From NCBI GenBank assembly GCA_027622355.1, contig JAQBZT010000028.1:1-15756 (forward strand): a DNA stretch of 15,756 bases, in the 5' to 3' direction. Below are positions 1 to 7,407 of the stretch, piece by piece. Position 1 is the stretch's first letter. Every line of letters begins with the position of its first letter. The notes beneath the pieces are model-generated. The model was not told the DNA's origin. It saw only the letters and a list, made by a program, of their open reading frames with translations, and did no database searches. Source of the DNA: a bacterium (GTDB lineage Bacteria > UBA8248). The position numbers and the translations under genes were made by a program.

Positions 1-62
1 GCGAATCTCCGATTCGCGGGAGGCCCTCCACCGGGGGGCCCACCTCCAGCCCTCGGAATGAC
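1..62 (-). repeat. Dispersed palindromic repeat, copy A (cut by window edge)
   Basis: Read on the minus strand, this stretch matches the left half of the complete copy at 1490-1636. It starts with the terminal motif GTCATTCCGAG (bases 62-52), passes through a GC-rich spacer, and ends at a small hairpin whose arms GCGAATC and GATTCGC surround TCC (1-17). The similarity also runs outward into the preceding TTTTCTT. Copy A ends about 38 bases past the stop codon of the peptidase gene. It is inverted relative to the copy upstream of that gene. The left part lies outside the window. Confidence 0.8.
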
Positions 63-100
63 AAGAAAAGCAAGCAAACGAACCCATTACCGGCTTTCCG

Positions 101-1264
101 CTATCCCTCCACGATCACGTAATCGCGGATCTCATCCCCGTAGGCTTCCCAGCCGTCCTCGGTGACGATGACGGTGTCCTCGAGCTTGACGAAGCCCACA
201 TCGGGATGTTTGAGGTCGGTCTCAATCGAGAGCACCATGCCGGCTTTCAGGGGCCGGTTTTCGTAGGAGGCGGGATAGGGAACGGCGCCGCTGCTTGTCA
301 GGTGCGGCGCCTCGTGCTGGATCATCCCCATGCCGTGGGCGAGGAAGGCGGCCCGATCGCCGTGGGCGCATTTGGCCTGCTCGGCGAGGGCTTTCTCGAA
401 GATCTCCCGGCCGGTGGCGCCGGCGCGCACGGCGGTCCGCGCCGCGTCCTGAATGGCGCGAATCTCGCCGAGGAGGTCGCTCTGCATCTGCGTGGGCTCC
501 CCCAGCACGGCCATGCGGGCGAGGTCGCCGAGGTAGCCGTCCTTGTTGCCGCCCGAATCGAGGGAGAGGACCTGCCCCTTTTCCCATTTGTGGAGGTCCG
601 AGGGCGCCCGGTTGTAGCTGGGACCGGCCGCAGTGAGGCAGTACTCGAAGTTGAGCCCGCGCCACACCTCTTCTTTGTACATGCCCTGGGCGATCTCCCG
701 GGTGGTGGCGCCGGCCCGGGTGCTCTTCATGACGGTGGTCATGCAGTCGATGATGGTGTCGGAGGCTTCCTTCAGGATGGCGAGCTCTTCGGGGCGCTTT
801 ACCGCGCGCAGCTCGTGGAGGATGGCCTGGGCCTCGACGAATTTCGCGCCGGGGAGTTCCTCCTCCATCGCGGCCATCGCATCGGCGGGGAGAAAGGCCT
901 TCTCGACGGCGATCGTCCCGGTGTCCTGGCCGATCCCGCGGAGAAGGCTGGCGGCCTTCTTGCCCGTCTGGTCGGTGAACCACTGGTTGATTTCCACGTT
1001 GGGCACCCAGAAGCCGGGCGTGTTTTCGTACTGCCACCCTTCCATCGCGTTTCCGATGTAGAAGGCCTTATCGGGCGCTCCCTTCGGGTAGCCGAGCATG
1101 GGGAGGTAGCGGCTCACCCCGATGGCGTCCTTGTGGGCGAAGAAAAAGAACTTGTAGCCCCCGAGGAGGTACTGGATGTTTTCCTTCGAGGTGGGAAGAA
1201 TCACGTCCACCCCGGCCTTGTCCATGAGGGCGTCCAGCTTTTCGTTGTCAAAGGGAAGTTTCAT
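101..1264 (-). CDS. M24 family metallopeptidase (Xaa-Pro peptidase/creatinase-like)
   Basis: 387-residue cytoplasmic protein with an N-terminal creatinase-like domain (about 1-150) and a C-terminal pita-bread M24 domain (about 160-387). All five expected metal ligands are visible: D236 in LSLDSGG, D247 in YLGDLAR, H310 in LAHGMGM, E348 in LSIETD and E362 in KLEDT. The family binds two metal ions and either cleaves X-Pro peptides or, in some members, hydrolyses small C-N substrates such as creatine. The substrate cannot be told from sequence. The chosen ATG follows AAGAGG at a good distance and gives the usual family start, MKLPFDNEKL. A longer reading frame extends upstream, but it would run into the repeat and has no family similarity. 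The next ATG upstream sits almost on top of its own GGAGGAG. The gene is monocistronic and flanked by inverted copies of a dispersed repeat. Confidence 0.93.
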   Translation of the reverse strand: MKLPFDNEKLDALMDKAGVDVILPTSKENIQYLLGGYKFFFFAHKDAIGVSRYLPMLGYPKGAPDKAFYIGNAMEGWQYENTPGFWVPNVEINQWFTDQTGKKAASLLRGIGQDTGTIAVEKAFLPADAMAAMEEELPGAKFVEAQAILHELRAVKRPEELAILKEASDTIIDCMTTVMKSTRAGATTREIAQGMYKEEVWRGLNFEYCLTAAGPSYNRAPSDLHKWEKGQVLSLDSGGNKDGYLGDLARMAVLGEPTQMQSDLLGEIRAIQDAARTAVRAGATGREIFEKALAEQAKCAHGDRAAFLAHGMGMIQHEAPHLTSSGAVPYPASYENRPLKAGMVLSIETDLKHPDVGFVKLEDTVIVTEDGWEAYGDEIRDYVIVEG

Positions 1265-1325
1265 GGCCGGCCTCTTGTTTTGAATATGAGCGACCGGCGG
1301 AGCGCCCATCTCCTCCCGCCGGTGG

Positions 1326-1353
1326 TATATTGTGCATCGGTTTTTCGGCAAAG
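1326..1353 (-). promoter_or_regulatory. Possible sigma70-type promoter for the M24 peptidase gene
   Basis: On the minus strand, TTGCCG lies 16 bases before TATACC, about 60 bases upstream of the peptidase start. Each box matches four of six consensus bases. This is the best candidate I see between the start codon and the repeat, and it is weak. Confidence 0.25.
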
Positions 1354-1489
1354 GCGCCTTCCCGCTCCCCGGAGAGATGCCGTCTTTCGGGTCCGGTAAA
1401 TCGGATGTGAGGAGATTGTCACGGGCAGGGTGCGCAATGCAAGCCAGGGCCCGCCCCGGCCGGTATTCTGGTAGCGGATCAGTTTTCTT

Positions 1490-1664
1490 GTCATTCCGAG
1501 CGCCGGAGACGGGGCCCCCGGTGGGGAGCCTCCCGCGAATCGGAGATTCGCCGGGGTGCCCGGCGCGAGGAATCCGCTTTTCCACAGCAGATTCCTCCGT
1601 CGCTGCGGCCCCCACCCTGCGCTCCTTCGGAATGACACCACGGGTCCATTGTGCAAACTGACCC
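1490..1664 (+). repeat. Dispersed palindromic repeat, copy B (complete)
   Basis: The core runs from GTCATTCCGA (1490-1499) to its inverted partner TCGGAATGAC (1627-1636), so the element has terminal inverted repeats. Two internal motifs face each other, GAGGAATC (1567-1574) and GATTCCTC (1590-1597), around a centre CGCTTTTCCACAGCA. The left arm carries a hairpin with arms GCGAATC and GATTCGC (1538-1554). Similarity to copy C continues beyond the right terminus through GGGTCCATTGTGCAAAC to about 1660. No coding capacity is evident. It resembles the non-autonomous intergenic repeats found scattered in many environmental bacterial genomes. Confidence 0.85.
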
Positions 1665-1790
1665 ACGATCCGAATCTCCCCGCATTTTCTGCGCGGGCCT
1701 TTCCCCCCGCGTGTGCGAGAGTGGGCCTGCCCCGCTCCAAAAGGGGAGCCGGCGGTGTGCCTGCGGGCGGAGGGGCCGGGCTTTTAAAAG

Positions 1791-1877
1791 GGAGGGCTGA
1801 GGGATAATGAGGGATTTTTTGAGCGAGGGGAGGGCTGCGGGATACTGCTCAAAATTGCGGGGTTTTTTGTGCGAGGA
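1791..1877 (+). repeat. Imperfect tandem duplication
   Basis: GGAGGGCTGAGGGATAATG followed by GGGATTTTTTGAGCGAGG (1791-1829) recurs as GGAGGGCTGCGGGATACTG followed by GGGGTTTTTTGTGCGAGG (1829-1877). The second unit has about ten extra bases in its middle. It lies just downstream of the end of the coxM-like gene, is non-coding, and has no function I can assign. Confidence 0.5.
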
Positions 1878-1896
1878 GCCTGTTTCGAATTCGCGG

Positions 1897-2769
1897 CTAG
1901 CGGGTTGCCCGATCATATGCGGCGCGGATGGCGCGCCCGGCCCAGACGGCGGCCAGGGATTTCCGGAACGCGCCCGAGGCGTAGAAGTCATCCAGCGGAT
2001 CGATCCCCTCCGCGGCGAGAGAAGCGGCTTTTCGGATGAGATCGTCGGTGGGTTTTTCGCCGATGAGGGCGGCTTCCGTTTTTTCCGCGCGGTAGGCGCT
2101 GGCCGCCACACCGGTTACGCCCACCCCGGCGGCCGCCACCTCGCCGCCCGCACCCAACGTGAGCCTCACCGCCACCCCGCAGACCGCGAAGCCGCTCGCC
2201 TGCTGTGCGGCCTTTCCGTAGGCGCCCCCGCTGCGGGCGCCGCCCCCAAGCGGAATCCGGACGGCGGTGAGAATCTCCCCGTCTGCCAGCGCGGTTTCGA
2301 GGGGTCCCGTGAAAAAATCATCCGACGCGATGGAGCGGGCGCCCTTGGGGCCGGTCGCGACGAGATCCGCCCGGAGGGCGAGCACCGCGGCCGGGTAGTC
2401 CGCCGCGGGGTCGGCGTGGGACAGGCTCCCGCCGATGGTCCCTCGGTTGCGCACCTGTAAATCGCCGATCTGGCTGGCGGTCTCCGAGAGGAGCGGGCAG
2501 CCGGCCCGGATTTCAGGGGAGGCCGCGATCTCATGGTGCGTCGTCAGCCCGCCGATGGCGATGGCGTTTTTTTCTTTCACGATCCCGGCGAGGCCCGGAA
2601 TGCGGGCGATGTCGATGATCACCTCCGGCCGGGCGAGGCGCGACTTGAGAATGGGGATCAGGCTGTGCCCGCCCGAGAGCAGTCTGGCCGCTTCTCCGTA
2701 CTTTTGGAGAAGGCCGATGGCCTCATCCAGAGATTTCGCCCGGTGGTATTCGAAAGGCGCAGGGAACAT
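1897..2769 (-). CDS. coxM: Molybdenum hydroxylase FAD-binding subunit (CoxM-like)
   Basis: 290-residue medium subunit of a xanthine oxidase/CO dehydrogenase-family enzyme. It carries FAD and passes electrons from the iron-sulphur subunit to an acceptor. Two FAD-binding motifs are visible: SGGHSL (32-37) and TIGGSLSHADPAAD (111-124), variants of the family AGGxS and TIGG motifs. Length matches the usual 280-300 residues. The ATG lies one base after the TGA stop of the large-subunit gene (TGAGATG), with AAGGGGG ahead of it, so translational coupling is likely. It is the last gene of the S-L-M operon. An in-frame upstream extension falls entirely inside the large-subunit gene and is rejected. 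Confidence 0.93.
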   Translation of the reverse strand: MFPAPFEYHRAKSLDEAIGLLQKYGEAARLLSGGHSLIPILKSRLARPEVIIDIARIPGLAGIVKEKNAIAIGGLTTHHEIAASPEIRAGCPLLSETASQIGDLQVRNRGTIGGSLSHADPAADYPAAVLALRADLVATGPKGARSIASDDFFTGPLETALADGEILTAVRIPLGGGARSGGAYGKAAQQASGFAVCGVAVRLTLGAGGEVAAAGVGVTGVAASAYRAEKTEAALIGEKPTDDLIRKAASLAAEGIDPLDDFYASGAFRKSLAAVWAGRAIRAAYDRATR

Positions 2770-2770
2770 C

Positions 2771-5101
2771 TCAGGCCCCCTTTCCGGCGACGGCTTGCCA
2801 TATCTTTTCGGGCCGCAGCGGCATGTCGAGGTGCCGCACCCCGAAGGGTCGGAGCGCATCGAGCACCGCGTTCACCCCCGCCGGGGTCGAGCCGATCGTG
2901 CCGGCTTCGCCGACGCCCTTCGCGCCGAGCGGATTCACGTCGGTCGGCGTGACGGTGTGGTCCAGCTCGAACCGGGGCAGGCGGTGGGCTTTCGGGAGGG
3001 CGTAGTGCATGAAGGAGCCGTTCAGGGGCTGGCCGCCCTCGCCGTAGAGCATCTCCTCCTCGAGCGCCTGTCCGATACCCTGGGCGATGCCGCCGTGTAT
3101 CTGGCCGCGAACGAGCAGCGGGTTGATCATGTTGCCGACATCGTCCACCGCGACGTAGCGGAGAATCTTCACCTCGCCCGTCTCGGGGTCCACCTCGACC
3201 AGCACCACATGGGCCCCGAAGGGGAAGGTGAAGTTCGGCGGCTCGAAGAAGTGCGTCTCCTCGAGTCCCGGTTCCGTGTCGGGCGGAAGAACGATGGCGT
3301 CGTAGGCCATCTGGGATATCTCGGCGAAGGCAGCGGATTTCTCGGGGGCGCTCTGGACGAACACCTTTCCCCCCTCGAAGGCGATGTCGTTTTCGTCCGC
3401 CTCGAACTTCAGGGCGGCGAATTTTGCCATCTTGGCCTTCACCTTGTCGCGGGCGAGAAAGACGGCCGAGCCGCCCACCACGGTGCCCCGGCTGCCGAAG
3501 GTGCCCACACCGTAGGGCACCACGTCGGTGTCCCCGTGGATGACGCGGACATCTTCGACCTGGACGCCGAACCCGTCGGCCACGATCTGGGCGAAGGAGG
3601 TCTCCTGGCCCTGGCCGTGGGGGGAGGCGCCCGAGAAGACCGTCACCTTGCCCGTCGGCTCGACGCGCACCTTGGCGCTCTCCCAGCCCTGCCCGCCGAG
3701 CGCGGCGGAGGGGCCCATCCCGCAGATTTCGACGTAGGTCGAAAGGCCGATGCCGAGGTAGCGGCCCTCCTTGCGGGCTTCTTCCTGCTGCTTCCGTATC
3801 CGGGGGTAGTCGGCGTTGGCCAGTGCCTTGTCGAGGGCGGCGGCGTAGTCCCCGCTGTCGTAGGAGAGGCCGGCTGCCGTGGCGAAGGGAAACTCCGATT
3901 TCGCCGGGAAGTTCTTCCGCCGGATCTCGGCCGGGTCCATTCCGAGTTCGCCCGCGGCGATGTCCACCATCCGTTCGAGAATGTAGGTGGCCTCGGGCCT
4001 TCCCGCCCCCCGGTAGGCGTCGGTCGCGATCTTGTTGGTGAAGACCCCGGTCACCTTCATCTCGATGTGGGGGATCTTGTAGGGGCCAGGGAGCATGAGC
4101 CCGGTCAGCGTGAAGATTGCCACCGTCAAAAGCTGGTAGTAAGCGCCGCAATCAGCCAGGACGTTGTAGCGGATGGCGACGATGGTCCCGTCCTTCTTCA
4201 GCCCCAGTTCGACCTCGCCCAGCTGCCCGCGGCCGTGAATGGTGGCGATGAAGTTCTCGGACCGTGTTTCGATCCAGTTGATCGGAATCCCCAGCTCGCG
4301 GCTGATGTGGGCGGCGAGCGCCTCCTCGCGGTAGACGTTCAGCTTGCTCCCGAAGCCGCCGCCCACCTCGGGCGCGATCACGCGGATGCGGTTTTCGGCC
4401 ATCCCGATCTGGATGCCGACCAGGGTGCGGACCTTGTGGGGGACCTGGGTCGAGGTCCAGATGGTCATCTTGTCCTCGCCCGGGAGGTAGTGGGCCAGAA
4501 CGCCGCGCGGCTCGAGGGCGAGGGGGACAACGCGCGCGTTGGCGATCTTCTCCTTGATGACGATATCCGCTTCTTTCAGCCCGGCTTCGATGTCGCCGCC
4601 CGCGAGCGCCCAGGTGAAGGCGGTGTTGTCCTCGAACTCCTCGTGCACCTTGGGGGCACCGGGGGCGAGGGCTTTTTCCAGATCGACCACCGCCTCGTGA
4701 ATGTCGTATTCGACCTCGATCAGATCGGCCGCGTCGCGGGCCAGGTAGCGGGACTCCGCGATGACGGCGGCGATGGGCTCGCCCGCGAAGCGGGCCTTCC
4801 CTTTGGCGAGGACCGGCTGTTTCGGCACGCGGGCGTCCGGCACGAGACCGGCCACCGGAACGGGCCCGACTTTGTCCCCGATGTCCTCGGCGGTGTAGAC
4901 CGCGATGACGCCAGGCGCCTCGCGTGCGGCGGCGGTGTCGACTTTCTTGATCGTGGCGTTCCCGTAGGGGCTCCGGACGAAGGCCATGTAGCGCATCCCC
5001 GGCAGGTGGATGTCATCCACATAGTGGGCGAGCCCCTGGATGAGCCGGGGGTCGTCCCTGCGCCGGATGGAGGCACCAATGAATTTGGGAACTTGCGCCA
5101 T
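2771..5101 (-). CDS. coxL: Molybdenum hydroxylase large subunit, form II CoxL-like
   Basis: 776-residue catalytic subunit that binds molybdenum-cytosine dinucleotide in the xanthine oxidase/aerobic CO dehydrogenase family. Visible motifs are GGGFGSK (247-253), the active-site loop AYRGAGR (362-368), a molybdopterin-contact glycine/glutamine stretch HGQGQETSF (495-503), and the catalytic glutamate in GVGEAG (E732). True aerobic CO dehydrogenases (form I) carry AYxCSFR in the active-site loop. The motif here is that of form II, whose members include poorly defined CO-oxidising or other aldehyde/heterocycle hydroxylases. CO as substrate is therefore uncertain. The ATG is preceded by GAGGAAAG, 17 bases after the small-subunit stop. 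Family length and gene order (S-L-M) both fit form II. Confidence 0.94.
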   Translation of the reverse strand: MAQVPKFIGASIRRRDDPRLIQGLAHYVDDIHLPGMRYMAFVRSPYGNATIKKVDTAAAREAPGVIAVYTAEDIGDKVGPVPVAGLVPDARVPKQPVLAKGKARFAGEPIAAVIAESRYLARDAADLIEVEYDIHEAVVDLEKALAPGAPKVHEEFEDNTAFTWALAGGDIEAGLKEADIVIKEKIANARVVPLALEPRGVLAHYLPGEDKMTIWTSTQVPHKVRTLVGIQIGMAENRIRVIAPEVGGGFGSKLNVYREEALAAHISRELGIPINWIETRSENFIATIHGRGQLGEVELGLKKDGTIVAIRYNVLADCGAYYQLLTVAIFTLTGLMLPGPYKIPHIEMKVTGVFTNKIATDAYRGAGRPEATYILERMVDIAAGELGMDPAEIRRKNFPAKSEFPFATAAGLSYDSGDYAAALDKALANADYPRIRKQQEEARKEGRYLGIGLSTYVEICGMGPSAALGGQGWESAKVRVEPTGKVTVFSGASPHGQGQETSFAQIVADGFGVQVEDVRVIHGDTDVVPYGVGTFGSRGTVVGGSAVFLARDKVKAKMAKFAALKFEADENDIAFEGGKVFVQSAPEKSAAFAEISQMAYDAIVLPPDTEPGLEETHFFEPPNFTFPFGAHVVLVEVDPETGEVKILRYVAVDDVGNMINPLLVRGQIHGGIAQGIGQALEEEMLYGEGGQPLNGSFMHYALPKAHRLPRFELDHTVTPTDVNPLGAKGVGEAGTIGSTPAGVNAVLDALRPFGVRHLDMPLRPEKIWQAVAGKGA

Positions 5102-5118
5102 GTCTTTCCTCGCCGTTT

Positions 5119-5589
5119 CTATTTGCTGGCCCGCATCTGCTCGGCGGCCGCTAGAATCGCGTCCACGATGTGCTGATAGCCGGTGCACCGGCAGAGGTTT
5201 CCCTCGATGCCGCGCCGGATTTCCTCCTCGGAGGGGTTGGGATTCTGCGCCAGCAGGTCGTGGACCGTCAGAATCATCCCCGGGGTGCAGTAGCCGCACT
5301 GAAGGCCGTGCTTGTCCCAGAACTGCTCTTGAAGGGGATGGAAGTTGCCGTTTTCGGCGAGGCCCTCGATGGTGGTCACCTCGCCGCCGTCGGCCTGGAC
5401 GGCGAGCAGGGTGCAACTCTTCACGGCCGCCCCGTTGAGGAGGATCGTGCAGGCGCCGCAGACGGAGGTTTCACACGCGATGTGGGTTCCGGTCAGGCCC
5501 GCATGGTCGCGGAGCAGATGGACAAGGAGGGTCCTCGGCTCAACGTCGAATTTCCGCACGACGCCGTTGATGCTGAGGGAGATTTCCAC
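5119..5589 (-). CDS. coxS: Molybdenum hydroxylase [2Fe-2S] subunit (CoxS-like)
   Basis: 156-residue small subunit with two [2Fe-2S] clusters. The plant-ferredoxin-type N-terminal cluster is ligated by C39, C44, C47 and C59 (CETSVCGAC...SC). The C-terminal helical-domain cluster is ligated by C98, C101, C133 and C135 (QCGYC...NLCRC). All eight cysteines are present, so an intact electron-transfer chain is expected between the molybdenum site and the FAD subunit. The start is GTG, preceded by a near-perfect AAGGAGG seven bases upstream. It is the first gene of the operon, with its own promoter candidate about 75 bases upstream. Confidence 0.95.
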   Translation of the reverse strand: MEISLSINGVVRKFDVEPRTLLVHLLRDHAGLTGTHIACETSVCGACTILLNGAAVKSCTLLAVQADGGEVTTIEGLAENGNFHPLQEQFWDKHGLQCGYCTPGMILTVHDLLAQNPNPSEEEIRRGIEGNLCRCTGYQHIVDAILAAAEQMRASK

Positions 5590-5665
5590 CGGGAGCCTCC
5601 TTGCGCCGGGGGCAGCTTATGAGAAATGTGCCCGCCCCTCCACCAATTTGTCAGGATTCATGAAC

Positions 5666-5695
5666 ATTATCGGAGCAGGGATGAAACAGTGTCAA
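5666..5695 (-). promoter_or_regulatory. Sigma70-type promoter for the coxSLM-like operon
   Basis: On the minus strand a perfect -35 box TTGACA (5695-5690) is followed after 18 bases by GATAAT (5671-5666), five of six bases matching TATAAT. It lies in the 129-base gap between the cobQ stop and the coxS start, and would give a leader of roughly 70 bases. This suggests the hydroxylase operon is transcribed independently of cobQ. Confidence 0.6.
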
Positions 5696-5718
5696 GGGAG
5701 GAAATATGGGCGGCAGAG

Positions 5719-7242
5719 TCAGATTTTTCCGCATGAAAAGGGGGAAAGATCGAGGTGCGCCTCCACCACGCGGTCCCACCGATCGAGATTCTCGCGCTGA
5801 AGGCGGCGGAACCTGCGGGGCGTCCGCCGGAGGCCCCCGCGCCCCGTCCGTCCGGCGGCCCATTCCAGAAAGGCGGAGCGGAAGCCGTCGTTTTCAAAAA
5901 GCCCGTGAAGATTCGTCCCCCATATGTTTTCCCCGGCCAGGAAGGCGCCATCGAAGGAAGCCGGGTGTTCCGCTCCCGCGGGGTCGAGACGAAAGGCGGG
6001 CGAGGCGGAAGATGAGCGCAGTGTGGTGCGCCCATGGTGTATCTCGTATCCCTCTATCTCGCCCTCGTAAAAGGGAAGCCGCGAGAGGGCGCGCACCTGC
6101 CGCAGGGTCTTTTCCAGCACCAGCTCGGTTTCGGCGGGGAGCCAACCGAGGCCTTTCGTGAAGGGATCGGGGGATTCGATGCCGCCCGGATCGTGGATGG
6201 CCTCCCCCATCATCTGGCAGCCGCCGCAGATGCCGGCGATGGGAGTGCCCCGCCCGCGCAGGCGCCCGAGGGTGCGGTCGAGCCCCTTCCGCCGGAGCCA
6301 GGCCAGATCGAGGGCGACGTTCTTCGAGCCGGGAAGGAAAACGGCGTCTGCTGCATCGAGTGTCCGGGAATCCTCCGTGACGGTGATCGCCACGTCCGGC
6401 TCGTCGAGAAAAGGCTCGAAGTCGGTGAAGTTCGAAATGTGCGGAAACCGCAGGACGGCGAGGCGCAGCGCATCCGGTTCGCCGCCCGGGAAGGTCTGCG
6501 GGAAGACATCGAGTTCCAGGCCGTCCTCGGCCTCGAGCCTGAGGCCTTCCACGTGGGGGAGGACGCCCAGCACGGGGATTCCCGTGCGCCGGGTCAGCTC
6601 CCGGGGGCCATCGCCCAGATTTTCCGGTGCGCCGCGCAGCTGGTTGATGACGAATCCGCGGATTCGCTTCTGCCACTCGGGCGGGCAAAGGGCCCAGGTG
6701 CCGTAGAGGGCGGCGAAGACGCCGCCGCGCTCGATGTTGCCCACGAGAAGGACTTCGGCGTCCGCCATCTCGGCGGCCCGAAAGTTGGCCAGATCCCGGT
6801 CGAACAAATTGATCTCGGCCGCTCCGCCCATTCCCTCCATGACGATGAGGTCGAACCGCGCGGAGAGCCGCGCGAAGGCCGCCTGGATGCGGGCGGCGAG
6901 CTGCGCGCCCTCGAGCGGGCGGTCGGCGGGGGAGGTTGTGAGCGCATGGCGGCCATCGAGGATGATGTGGGAGCGCCCCCCGGCCTCGGGCTTGATGAGC
7001 ACGGGGTTCATGTCGGTGTGGGGGGCGATCCCGGCGGCGCGGGCCTGGAGCGCCTGGGAGCGGGCGATTTCGCCCCCCTCCGGGGTGACAAAAGAGTTGA
7101 GCGAGACGTTTTGCGCCTTAAAGGGGGCCACGGAAATTTTTCGCCGGGCAAACAGGCGGCACAGGGCGGCGCAAAGCGCGCTTTTTCCCACGCCGGAGGC
7201 GGTGCCGAGGACCATGAGGGGGCGCAATCTCTCTCCTTCCAT
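5719..7242 (-). CDS. cobQ: Cobyric acid synthase (glutamine-hydrolysing)
   Basis: About 507 residues, the normal CobQ/CbiP length. It amidates four carboxyl groups of adenosyl-cobyrinic acid a,c-diamide, using glutamine and ATP, to give cobyric acid. The N-terminal ATPase domain has a P-loop GTASGVGKS (13-21), FKAQNVSLNS (41-50, a variant of FKAQNMSLNS) and NPVLIKPE (79-86). The C-terminal class I amidotransferase domain has the nucleophile C339 in GICGG and H446 in TNLHGLF. The ATG at 7242 has only a weak ribosome site. A TTG at 7227 is placed just after GGAGAGA and would give MRPLMVLGTAS, closer to the usual family N-terminus. Either start leaves the protein functional. Another cobalamin gene, cobO, lies about 580 bases upstream on the same strand, beyond an opposed VOC gene. 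Confidence 0.94.
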   Translation of the reverse strand: MEGERLRPLMVLGTASGVGKSALCAALCRLFARRKISVAPFKAQNVSLNSFVTPEGGEIARSQALQARAAGIAPHTDMNPVLIKPEAGGRSHIILDGRHALTTSPADRPLEGAQLAARIQAAFARLSARFDLIVMEGMGGAAEINLFDRDLANFRAAEMADAEVLLVGNIERGGVFAALYGTWALCPPEWQKRIRGFVINQLRGAPENLGDGPRELTRRTGIPVLGVLPHVEGLRLEAEDGLELDVFPQTFPGGEPDALRLAVLRFPHISNFTDFEPFLDEPDVAITVTEDSRTLDAADAVFLPGSKNVALDLAWLRRKGLDRTLGRLRGRGTPIAGICGGCQMMGEAIHDPGGIESPDPFTKGLGWLPAETELVLEKTLRQVRALSRLPFYEGEIEGYEIHHGRTTLRSSSASPAFRLDPAGAEHPASFDGAFLAGENIWGTNLHGLFENDGFRSAFLEWAAGRTGRGGLRRTPRRFRRLQRENLDRWDRVVEAHLDLSPFSCGKI

Positions 7243-7296
7243 CCATCGCGGCTTCGAACCACCCGCGGACCTTCGCGGCTTCGGCGCGCCCGCCGG

Positions 7297-7325
7297 TTGT
7301 CCGCTGCGGGACGATTATCTAGGAT
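7297..7325 (+). promoter_or_regulatory. Possible promoter for the VOC gene
   Basis: TTGTCC and TAGGAT are separated by exactly 17 bases on the plus strand in the 165-base divergent region between cobQ and the VOC gene. Each box has four of six consensus bases. On the opposite strand a GATAAT (7317-7312) could serve cobQ, but without a good -35 box. I see no B12-box typical of a cobalamin riboswitch here. Confidence 0.3.
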
Positions 7326-7407
7326 ATGCGGGTCTGGGAAAAGTCTTTGTCCACAACGACCGGCCGATCCATCCGCGCCGCCGGTGAAATGCACGGGGGA
7401 CGACGCC

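Larger units (their letters stand above)
1265..1896. other. Gene-free stretch between the M24 gene and the molybdenum hydroxylase operon
   Basis: These 632 bases hold the upstream region of the peptidase gene (1265-1489), repeat copy B (1490-1664), and about 230 bases of purine/GC-rich sequence containing an imperfect tandem duplication (1791-1877). Open frames exist on both strands, but none shows a recognisable protein, a good ribosome site or a plausible start. I see no convincing terminator for the hydroxylase operon that ends at 1897. Confidence 0.6.

Noticed and set aside
1265..1489. Small protein genes in the region upstream of the M24 gene
   Set aside because: Open frames there have no ribosome site, overlap the repeat and give low-complexity, arginine/proline-rich translations typical of non-coding GC-rich DNA.
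2771..5101. Genuine form I aerobic CO dehydrogenase
   Set aside because: The active-site loop is AYRGAGR, not AYxCSFR, and gene order is S-L-M rather than M-S-L.
2435..5176. 913-codon plus-strand open frame across the hydroxylase operon
   Set aside because: It is antisense to three genes with intact motifs. Long antisense frames are expected in GC-rich coding DNA, and the translated sequence shows no domain.
6034..7407. Plus-strand extension of the VOC gene upstream to 6034
   Set aside because: It is antisense to cobQ. The VOC domain starts exactly at the ATG at 7408, which has a ribosome site.
7243..7407. Cobalamin riboswitch in the cobQ leader
   Set aside because: No B12-box-like conserved sequence or matching fold was seen by eye. 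A covariance-model search would settle it.
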